8,522 nt of DNA. Origin: Bacillota bacterium. GTDB lineage: Bacteria; Bacillota; Bacilli; Alicyclobacillales; SLC66. Shown here piece by piece: positions 1 to 5,151 of this stretch. Position 1 is the stretch's first letter; each line of letters starts with the position of its first letter. A model generated the notes under the pieces. The model worked only from the letters and a program-made list of their open reading frames with translations, was not told where the DNA came from and did not search any database. The position numbers and the translations under genes are program-made. The DNA lies in the NCBI GenBank assembly GCA_021820825.1, contig JAKADD010000093.1:1-8522 (forward strand). The letters are read 5' to 3'.

Positions 1-158
1 TCCGAGAGCGCGTTTGCGAGTCGCCGCACTCTTCCCACCATGTCTCTGTAAGTATAGCGGAACATACCCGAGTAATCCCGCGATACGATCTCCTGCTCTG
101 GAAAAACCGTGTCCGCCCGATATAATATCGAACGCAACAGCAGAGGATAATCCATCAT
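1..158 (-). CDS. Acyl-CoA synthetase (AMP-binding family), N-terminal fragment cut by the window edge
   Basis: Reading the minus strand down from 158 gives 52 uninterrupted codons that run off the window. The protein begins MMDYPLLLRSILYRAD and continues through a FPEQEIVSRD segment and a YTYRDMVGRVRRLANAL segment. This is the usual opening of long-chain fatty-acyl-CoA ligases of the ANL superfamily: an MDYPL start, then a D/E-I-V-S-R strand, then the Y-T-Y-x-D helix that ends R-x-A-x-A-L. Such enzymes adenylate a carboxylic acid and transfer it to CoA in the cytoplasm. The adenylation motifs lie outside the window, so the substrate is unknown. The start is one of two tandem ATGs (158-156 or 155-153); a purine stretch (GAGGGAG) lies about 11 bases upstream. 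MenE, which would pair with menC, is an alternative, but the opening looks more like the fatty-acid branch. Confidence 0.8.
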   Translation of the reverse strand, partial: MMDYPLLLRSILYRADTVFPEQEIVSRDYSGMFRYTYRDMVGRVRRLANALS

Positions 159-197
159 CGCCCCATCCACTCCCTCAACTGATCCTCACCCTTCTCT

Positions 198-226
198 ACC
201 CTATCGCAATCCTCATGCAGCGTCAA
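198..226 (-). promoter_or_regulatory. Candidate sigma-A-type promoter for the acyl-CoA synthetase gene
   Basis: On the minus strand TTGACG (226-221) is followed after 17 bases by TAGGGT (203-198). The -35 box matches consensus at five of six bases and the -10 box at only three. The predicted transcript would start about 33 bases before the ATG at 158. The position fits, but the weak -10 keeps this tentative. Confidence 0.35.
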
Positions 227-276
227 TATGAGAGCGGTTTCACACACTGAACTGCCGCGACATGCATAAATCGCTG

Positions 277-305
277 TTGCATATTTCACTCAAGTCGCAT
301 ATAGT
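277..305 (+). promoter_or_regulatory. Candidate promoter of the NRAMP-like/VIT-like cluster
   Basis: TTGCAT (277-282) and TATAGT (300-305) are separated by 17 bases. The -10 box matches consensus at five of six positions and the -35 at three. Transcription would begin near 312 and give a leader of about 114 bases before the ATG at 426. A better -35 box (TTGACA, 344-349) lies downstream but has no convincing -10 at 16-18 bases, so I prefer the upstream pair. The two could be alternative promoters. Confidence 0.4.
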
Positions 306-324
306 TAAAGCGTGGTTGGCGCGA

Positions 325-341
325 GGGAAACTTTTTTTCCC
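325..341. repeat. Inverted repeat GGGAAA-N5-TTTCCC in the leader of the transporter cluster
   Basis: GGGAAA (325-330) and TTTCCC (336-341) are perfect inverted arms around CTTTT. The element lies just downstream of the inferred start near 312 and just upstream of the TTGACA at 344. It could be an operator for a repressor or a short RNA hairpin. It does not match the MntR, DtxR or Fur consensus sequences that I know. A second short palindrome, CAACACTGTTG, occurs at 366-376 in the same leader. Confidence 0.4.
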
Positions 342-410
342 GGTTGACATTTGTATGGCCCGCGGCAACACTGTTGTGCTAAAGAAAGTTTTTCGACGAT
401 ACTGTCTGGT

Positions 411-418
411 GGGGAGGG
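411..418 (+). promoter_or_regulatory. Ribosome binding site that fixes the NRAMP-like start
   Basis: GGGGAGGG ends seven bases before the ATG at 426. The same frame could open at a TTG at 351, but that codon has no purine-rich site before it and lies next to possible promoter elements. The ATG at 426 is therefore the better start. Confidence 0.7.
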
Positions 419-425
419 ATCTTGG

Positions 426-1748
426 ATGTCGGTGAACGCTCCCAACCGGGAAGAGGCCGCGCGAGCGCTGGATCGGCTACAAGTAACCCAGGCTCGCCGC
501 AGAGGCGGCCGGATGCGTCTGCTCTGGCTGTTAATCGGTCCTGGCATTCTCGTCATGCTCGGCGAGAACGACGCTCCATCCATGTTGTCCTATTCCGCAA
601 CCGGTTCGCAGTTTGGGATCGGATTCTTCGTTCCCTTTGTCATTGTCACCTTTATGATGGCGTTTGTGGCGCAGGAGATCACTGTGCGCCTGGGGGCCGT
701 GTCAAAAGCGGGCCACGCCGAACTCATCTATCGCCGCTTCGGACGGTTTTGGGGCAACTTCGCCATGATCGACCTGCTCTTTACCAATGTGCTGACGCTG
801 ATCACAGAGTTCGTAGGAATCGTCGCGGGGGCCGGCTATTTTGGCATCCCCAACTATGCGGCGGTCGGCGGGGCGCTCGCCGTGATGGCGGCGGCCTTTA
901 TGTCTCGCCGCTACTGGTCCTTCGAACGGATCGCCCTGCTGTTGGCGCTGTGCAACCTCGTATTCGTACCGGTGGCTCTGATGGCACATCCCCACTGGGG
1001 CGCCGTGGGCCATTCCTTGCTGACCTGGAGTCCCTTCCCCAGCGGATTCGGCTCACAAACAGTCATTATCCTGCTGGCCGACATTGGCGCAACGATCACG
1101 CCATGGATGCTGTTCTTTCAGCAGGGAGCGGTGAGCGACAAGGGTCTCGCCGTGCGCGACATCCCGCAAGGACGGATCGACACCGCCATCGGCGCCCTGC
1201 TCGCCGCCCTGGCCGCGATCGCGTGCATCATCGCCACCGCTCCGCTGTTTGTGCACCATATGAACGCCAGTCAATTCGGAGCGGCGCAGTTTGCGCAGGC
1301 GCTGGTTCCCTACATCGGCAGATTCGGCGGCGCGCTGTTTGCCTTCGGAATTCTCGAAGCGGGTCTTGTGGCGGCTATCGCCATCTCCACATCATCCGCC
1401 TACGCGTTTGGAGAAGTGACGCAACAGGCGCACAGTCTGAACCGCTCCTTTAAGGAGGCAAAAGGCTTTTACCTCGTGCTCATGGCGGTCGCCGCGATCA
1501 GTGGAAGCGTCGTATTGATCCCGGGCTTCCCGCTCGAATTCGTGGTGCTGATGGTCAATGTGATCGCTGTTTTGACCATGCCGCCCGCGATCGGATTTCT
1601 GTTGCTCCTCGTGAATGACAGAGAAATCATGGGCGATCACCGCAGCGGGTGGTTTTTAAACGGTCTTGGTCTGTTTGTCGGCGTATTTGTCTCGTTGGCT
1701 GGATTACTGTATGCGCTGACCGTGATTTTTCCCAGCCTGCATCTTTAG
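426..1748 (+). CDS. Divergent NRAMP (SLC11)-family divalent metal transporter
   Basis: A 440-residue membrane protein with about eleven hydrophobic spans, the usual NRAMP length and topology. Family marks are the GPGILVMLG lead-in to helix 1, the SQFG end of that helix (61-64), TEF in helix 3 (127-129), GATI before the helix 6 break (221-224) and NDREIMG after helix 10 (397-403). NRAMP proteins import Mn2+ or Fe2+ with protons across the cytoplasmic membrane. The canonical ion site is altered here. Helix 1 DPGN reads D49-A-P-S, so Asp stays and Asn is lost. Helix 6 MPH reads T225-P-W, so the metal-selective Met and the conserved His are replaced. Loss of that Met is known in the NRAMP-related Mg2+ transporters, so Mg2+ or another hard cation is possible, but this is inference. 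It heads a cluster with a small membrane protein and a VIT-type transporter. Confidence 0.85.
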   Translation: MSVNAPNREEAARALDRLQVTQARRRGGRMRLLWLLIGPGILVMLGENDAPSMLSYSATGSQFGIGFFVPFVIVTFMMAFVAQEITVRLGAVSKAGHAELIYRRFGRFWGNFAMIDLLFTNVLTLITEFVGIVAGAGYFGIPNYAAVGGALAVMAAAFMSRRYWSFERIALLLALCNLVFVPVALMAHPHWGAVGHSLLTWSPFPSGFGSQTVIILLADIGATITPWMLFFQQGAVSDKGLAVRDIPQGRIDTAIGALLAALAAIACIIATAPLFVHHMNASQFGAAQFAQALVPYIGRFGGALFAFGILEAGLVAAIAISTSSAYAFGEVTQQAHSLNRSFKEAKGFYLVLMAVAAISGSVVLIPGFPLEFVVLMVNVIAVLTMPPAIGFLLLLVNDREIMGDHRSGWFLNGLGLFVGVFVSLAGLLYALTVIFPSLHL

Positions 1749-1806
1749 ACGCTGGCTCGACACAATCGTTCATCTTAATCAATATGATTTCGGGAGGCAC
1801 AACCTT

Positions 1807-2052
1807 ATGGCGACAAATCAGATGGAATTCATCGAGTCCGCCGGACTCGGCAGCCTCCGGTTGACTGACGTATACGAACGCCCAGGCCTGATCGATCAAA
1901 CACTCCAAGAGCATCTGGACACGCAGGTCAGGATCCGAAAACTCGGTCAGCGCACGCTGAGCCCTTGGCTAAAAACGGTGATTTGGAGTCTGCGTGTATA
2001 CGTCCTGTTCATGACTGTCGTGGTCATCATCAATATCGTGCAAAGAGTGTAG
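1807..2052 (+). CDS. Small single-span membrane protein, unknown function
   Basis: An 81-residue protein that I do not recognise. It has a GGGAGG ribosome binding site (1792-1797) nine bases before the ATG and begins 58 bases after the NRAMP-like stop, so co-transcription is likely. Residues 1-56 are polar and mixed in charge, probably helical around 28-47 (LIDQTLQEHLDTQVRIRKLG). One hydrophobic span covers about 58-78, preceded by Lys56 and followed by Arg80. With the polar part before the span and no signal cleavage site, it could be a C-tail-anchored protein with its N-terminal part in the cytoplasm. The conserved position between two metal transporters suggests an accessory or regulatory subunit. 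It could also be a spurious frame, but the ribosome binding site, spacing and clean membrane segment argue for a real gene. Confidence 0.65.
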   Translation: MATNQMEFIESAGLGSLRLTDVYERPGLIDQTLQEHLDTQVRIRKLGQRTLSPWLKTVIWSLRVYVLFMTVVVIINIVQRV

Positions 2053-2109
2053 AAGCAATCCGATCCGACGTGCCGATGAACACAAGTGCACGAAAGGAGG
2101 AGTTTCCCT

Positions 2110-2622
2110 ATGTTCAACCTTGACAGCGCCGCACCCGAACTGACCGAACACGGGCATCGCAAAACCTTCGTTCTGCGCATTGTTCAACCTGGCCTCGCTG
2201 GGCTTATGGACGGTTCCGTATCGACCCTTGCGCCGATTTTCGCGACGGCGTTCGCAACGCACAGCCCGTCTACCACGTTTCTCGTGGGTCTTGCAGCGGC
2301 CGTCGGGGCTGCGATTAGCATGGCCTTTTCCGAGGGGCTGTCCGACGACGGCACGCTGACCGGACGCGGGCACCCGATCATTCGCGGCCTGATCACGGGG
2401 CTCATGACCCTGATTGGCGGAATTGGCCACACACTGCCTTTCCTGATCCCCAATCTGCACATCGCACTGACCGTCGCCTACATCGTTGTGGGCATCGAAC
2501 TGATCGTGATCGCCATCATTCGAAACCGCTACTTCCGCACCGCGATATGGATGTCCATTGTCCAGGTCGTCCTGGGCGGAATCCTCGTCTTCGCAGCTGG
2601 TGTTCTCATCGGAAGCAGTTGA
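2110..2622 (+). CDS. VIT-type Fe/Mn transporter, stand-alone membrane domain of the MbfA (erythrin-VIT) type
   Basis: A 170-residue protein with five hydrophobic spans at about 29-50, 57-78, 91-113, 118-138 and 146-167, the helix count of the VIT1/CCC1 fold. The segment [12 protein letters not shown] (31-42), the S-M-x-F-S-E stretch (70-75), [10 protein letters not shown] (78-87) and GGIGHTLP (103-110) match the C-terminal membrane domain of MbfA, the membrane-bound ferritin/iron exporter. Asp34, Met71 and Glu75 are candidate pore ligands by analogy with VIT1. Two parts seen in relatives are missing: the N-terminal ferritin-like domain of MbfA and the cytoplasmic helical metal-binding domain that eukaryotic VIT1 carries between helices 2 and 3. 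Only about 28 residues precede helix 1. AAAGGAGGAG (2093-2102) sits seven bases before ATG 2110; an in-frame GTG at 2086 lacks such a site. Likely role is moving Fe2+ or Mn2+ out of the cytoplasm. Confidence 0.8.
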   Translation: MFNLDSAAPELTEHGHRKTFVLRIVQPGLAGLMDGSVSTLAPIFATAFATHSPSTTFLVGLAAAVGAAISMAFSEGLSDDGTLTGRGHPIIRGLITGLMTLIGGIGHTLPFLIPNLHIALTVAYIVVGIELIVIAIIRNRYFRTAIWMSIVQVVLGGILVFAAGVLIGSS

Positions 2623-2640
2623 CTTGGAGGCAGTTGTCGG

Positions 2641-2668
2641 CTGCGGATCGCCAGTCTTCCGCAGTTTT
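2641..2668 (+). terminator. Candidate intrinsic terminator after the VIT-type gene
   Basis: CTGCGGA (2641-2647) and TCCGCAG (2658-2664) form a perfect seven-pair stem with a ten-base loop, followed by TTTT (2665-2668). It starts 18 bases after the VIT-type stop codon and ends 30 bases short of the convergent menC stop. The T run is short. On the minus strand the stem is not followed by a U run, so it would serve only the plus-strand cluster. Confidence 0.45.
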
Positions 2669-2698
2669 CGCGGCGCTCCTGACTTTTTCACTGCTCCC

Positions 2699-3820
2699 CT
2701 AGCGGTCAAAGCGTTTTTGCGCTATGGTCCAACGTTCAAAGCGCTCTTTACGGACGCGTGAACCCACCCCTGCGAGCGGTTCCACAGCTAACCAGCCCGG
2801 TCGCACAAAGCGCACTGGCGGATCAATCAAATCTTCCACAAAATACCGCGCGCTGGGAGCGGTGTCGCCTGGGAGTGTAAATCCCGACAACGCCGTAAGA
2901 GCGATGTTGTGCAACCGGCCAATACCAGTTTCGAGCATGCCCCCGCACCACAGATCAAACCCTTCCGCCAGACAGGCGTCGTGCACCCGAAGCGCTTCGC
3001 CAAAGCCGCCCACGCGTCCAACCTTCAGGTTCACGATCCGACAGGATCCCAGTCTGGCGGCATTTTGCACATCCTCGGCGCAACGAATGCTTTCGTCTAG
3101 ACAGATTGGGGTCGCAAGCGTCTCCTGCAGACGCGCATGATCCATCAGGTCGTCAAAAGCAAGCGGTTGCTCAATCATCATCAGATTGAACGCGTCGAGA
3201 CGCTGCAGATGAGCCGCATCAGCAAGGCGATAGGCGCTGTTTGCATCGGCCATCAGCGCAATGTCCGGAAATGCGCCGCGAATCGCCGCAAGCGGCTCAA
3301 GATCGTAACCTGGGCGTATTTTAACCTTAATACGCGCATAACCCTGCTCCAGATAACTGTGAACTTTCCGGATCAAACCCTCCGTCGAACCCTGCATGCC
3401 GATGCTGACGCCAACGGCCACCTCCGTTCGCTTTGCCCCCAGCAGAGTTTCGAGCGGCGCCCCAGACTCCTGCGCAAAACAGTCCCAGAGCGCCATCTCA
3501 ATGGCCGCTTTCGCCATCCGGTTCCCTTTGAAACGCTCCAGTGTAGAGCGAATCGCCAATAGATCGGCCACTTGGTCAAACGTTTTTCCGATGAGAGCGG
3601 GGATCAAAAAATCGCTGAGCATATGCCACGCCGTGCCGCCAGTCTCCTCCGTATACAGAGGCGCGCGGCCCGCCGCGCATTCTGCGTACCCAACCGCACC
3701 GCCTGTCGCAACCACCTCAACAATGATCACGTCCTTCTCCGACTCCGCGCCGTACGATGCGACAAACGGTTCAATCAGCGGCATGCGCAGTCGATGTAAA
3801 ATAATCCTCTCACACTTCAT
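2699..3820 (-). CDS. menC: o-Succinylbenzoate synthase / N-acylamino acid racemase (enolase superfamily)
   Basis: A 373-residue enzyme of normal length for the MenC2/NAAAR family. It has the N-terminal capping domain (about 1-130) and the TIM barrel with all the expected residues: K165-V-K167 on strand 2, metal ligands D192 (MADANSAY), E217 (MIEQP) and D242 (LDES), and the opposite base K266 (NLKVGRVGG). The CGGMLETGIGR loop (292-302) is typical of this branch. MenC dehydrates SHCHC to o-succinylbenzoate in menaquinone synthesis, using Mg2+ or Mn2+ in the cytoplasm; many relatives also racemise N-succinyl amino acids. The start at 3820 follows AGGAGGT by five bases. The frame opens nine codons earlier, at 3847, without a comparable site. 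No other clear men gene is visible, so the gene stands alone and its main activity cannot be settled from the sequence. Confidence 0.9.
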   Translation of the reverse strand: MKCERIILHRLRMPLIEPFVASYGAESEKDVIIVEVVATGGAVGYAECAAGRAPLYTEETGGTAWHMLSDFLIPALIGKTFDQVADLLAIRSTLERFKGNRMAKAAIEMALWDCFAQESGAPLETLLGAKRTEVAVGVSIGMQGSTEGLIRKVHSYLEQGYARIKVKIRPGYDLEPLAAIRGAFPDIALMADANSAYRLADAAHLQRLDAFNLMMIEQPLAFDDLMDHARLQETLATPICLDESIRCAEDVQNAARLGSCRIVNLKVGRVGGFGEALRVHDACLAEGFDLWCGGMLETGIGRLHNIALTALSGFTLPGDTAPSARYFVEDLIDPPVRFVRPGWLAVEPLAGVGSRVRKERFERWTIAQKRFDR

Positions 3821-3825
3821 GGTCG

Positions 3826-3832
3826 ACCTCCT
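3826..3832 (-). promoter_or_regulatory. Ribosome binding site of menC
   Basis: Read on the minus strand this is AGGAGGT, five bases before the ATG at 3820. It is a near-perfect anti-16S match and selects 3820 over the upstream in-frame start at 3847. Confidence 0.85.
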
Positions 3833-3907
3833 GTGGCAGCTGGACACCAGGACTGTGCGCCCGCCATGCGTCGGGCTGTGCTCGCAAACGCGCCGCCTTC
3901 CTTTGAT

Positions 3908-3935
3908 TTTATATCACAAACGCACACAAAACCAA
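3908..3935 (-). promoter_or_regulatory. Candidate menC promoter with extended -10
   Basis: On the minus strand TTGGTT (3935-3930) and TATAAA (3913-3908) are 16 bases apart. The -10 is preceded by TGA, which fits the extended TGn motif. Transcription would start near 3901, leaving a GC-rich leader of about 80 bases before menC. The matching plus-strand promoter of the neighbouring regulator starts 33 bases away, so the two promoters are divergent and do not overlap. Confidence 0.45.
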
Positions 3936-3967
3936 TCACCCGCAACTGCTCTGCATGCAATGTAAAA

Positions 3968-3996
3968 TTGACATTATGAATAATATTATTTACACT
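3968..3996 (+). promoter_or_regulatory. Promoter of the regulator/binding-protein operon
   Basis: A perfect -35 box, TTGACA (3968-3973), is followed after 17 bases by TACACT (3991-3996), which matches the -10 consensus at four of six bases. Transcription would begin near 4003, giving a leader of about 23 bases. The spacer is an AT-only palindrome in an otherwise GC-rich window, which suggests that a regulator binds between the two boxes. Confidence 0.65.
3979..3990. promoter_or_regulatory. Palindromic operator candidate AATAATATTATT between -35 and -10
   Basis: The 12-base sequence is a perfect palindrome that fills most of the promoter spacer. A dimeric repressor here would block RNA polymerase. 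The XRE-type regulator encoded just downstream is the obvious candidate, as such proteins often control their own operon. Wider arms, TGTAAA (3961-3966) and TTTACA (3989-3994), also form an inverted pair around it. Binding is inferred and not shown. Confidence 0.5.
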
Positions 3997-4025
3997 CGAA
4001 CAGATTGAATGGAAGGATGGTGGGA

Positions 4026-5123
4026 ATGCTCCAAAACCACGTTCGCTCACTCCGCCTGCAAAACCACCTGTCGCAAACGGAACTGGCTGTCGCGGCCAGT
4101 GTCACGCGACAGACGATTGCGGCCATTGAAATGGCGCAGGTCGCGCCTTCCATTACTGTGGCCCTGCGCCTGGCCCGTATTCTGGGTGTCGCAGTTGAAG
4201 AACTGTTTCAGGAGACGATCAGCAGTTCCACAGAGGTTGCCCATCTTGGCCCAGATGAACCTGTGGCGCCAGGCGAACGTGTGACTCTTGGCCGCATCGG
4301 CGACAGGTGGATTGCACACGCTGCAACTGAAATGCTGGGACAGCGCATGCAGCCGAGCGTCGCCCACGGAGTCGTCCTCACGTGCAACGGTTCATCTGTC
4401 GCGCGGATTCAGCGCAACCCGTCTGGCGCCCAGGATCCAGCCGTTTTTATCGCTGGTTGCGACATTGGGCTGGGACTTCTGGCAGAACACGCGCGAAGCG
4501 GTTCCGGAACGACAGAGACGATCTGGCACAACGCGGATAACCGAGCGGCGCTGACGCGATTGAGTCAGGGTCTAGTCCATATGGCTGCGATTCATGGCGA
4601 TACGAAGATCGCGGTCCAGGCTCAGGCAACCAGTTTACTGTCGACACTGCAAGGATACAGACAGATTCAGTTTGCTCGTTGGGAAATCGGCTGGTTGGTG
4701 AAACGCGGCAATCCGGCACATTTCGAGACTGCCGCTGATTTGGCCAGTGGACATCTGCGCATCGTCAACCGCGCCACTGGCGCGGGCGCGCGCAGAGTGC
4801 TTGACACCCTGCTTCAGGAAGCCCATGTGGCAAGCGACATGGTTAGCGGATACGGAACAGAAGTAGCCGGCCATCTACAGGTTGCAGACGCGATTGTGAG
4901 CGGTCATGCCGATGTGGGCATTGGGATCAGCAGTGCGGCGGCGATTGCGCGGCTGGACTTCATTCCCATTCAGGAAGAAACGTGCACCTTACTGGTACCC
5001 GACACAGTGGCTCACGACGATGGCGTCAAGCGCGTGCTGTCACTCCTGCAGTCTGACCGATTTCGCTGGGACCTCGCCCGTTTTGGGCCCTATGACGTGA
5101 CAGCGACAGGCGCATTTATATGA
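4026..5123 (+). CDS. One-component regulator: XRE helix-turn-helix fused to a PBP-like (molybdate-type) sensor domain
   Basis: A 365-residue protein. Residues 5-60 form an XRE helix-turn-helix (LSQTELAVAASVTRQTIAAIE), closest to the short YgzD-like regulators. Residues about 130-360 resemble the PBP_like domain (PF12727) seen in molybdate-responsive regulators. Visible marks are FIAGCDIGLGLLAEH (141-155), GLVHMAAIHG (182-191), the RWEIGWLVKRGNP strand (218-230), NRATGAGARRVLD (248-260) and GHADVGIGISSAA (293-305). Residues 61-129 are a linker-like region. The protein probably binds a small anion or other ligand in the cytoplasm and changes DNA binding. Its stop is 28 bases before a WtpA/ModA-like binding-protein gene, so they form an operon, and an AT-rich palindrome lies in its own promoter. 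ATG 4026 is nine bases after GGAAGG; the upstream TTG 4005 and ATG 4017 have poorer spacing. The ligand is inferred from family and neighbour only. Confidence 0.85.
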   Translation: MLQNHVRSLRLQNHLSQTELAVAASVTRQTIAAIEMAQVAPSITVALRLARILGVAVEELFQETISSSTEVAHLGPDEPVAPGERVTLGRIGDRWIAHAATEMLGQRMQPSVAHGVVLTCNGSSVARIQRNPSGAQDPAVFIAGCDIGLGLLAEHARSGSGTTETIWHNADNRAALTRLSQGLVHMAAIHGDTKIAVQAQATSLLSTLQGYRQIQFARWEIGWLVKRGNPAHFETAADLASGHLRIVNRATGAGARRVLDTLLQEAHVASDMVSGYGTEVAGHLQVADAIVSGHADVGIGISSAAAIARLDFIPIQEETCTLLVPDTVAHDDGVKRVLSLLQSDRFRWDLARFGPYDVTATGAFI

Positions 5124-5151
5124 GAGAAAACACAGTGGGAGGATGCATCGA

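Noticed and set aside
14..250. 78-codon open frame on the plus strand at the left edge
   Set aside because: It is antisense to the acyl-CoA synthetase start and its promoter region, lacks a ribosome binding site, and its Pro/Ser-rich product has no family resemblance.
351..425. A 25-residue N-terminal extension of the NRAMP-like protein from a TTG at 351
   Set aside because: No ribosome binding site precedes the TTG, and the translated extension is unlike NRAMP N-termini. The ATG at 426 has GGGGAGGG at ideal spacing.
306..425. Possible M-box (Mg2+) or yybP-ykoY (Mn2+) riboswitch before the NRAMP-like gene
   Set aside because: The leader is too short for an M-box, and I cannot find the conserved core sequences of either class.
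422..1453. 343-codon open frame on the plus strand overlapping the NRAMP-like gene
   Set aside because: It is an Arg-rich shadow of the real frame, without hydrophobic spans or family motifs.
1969..2709. Long open frame on the minus strand across the small membrane protein and VIT-type genes (246 codons)
   Set aside because: The product is low-complexity, rich in D, R, G and H, and antisense to a clear membrane protein. It has no recognisable domain or start site.
3881..3893. 13-base sequence CTCGCAAACGCGC, the reverse complement of positions 8-20
   Set aside because: One 13-base match in a window of this size is expected by chance about half the time. One copy is inside a coding region and no repeat boundaries are visible.
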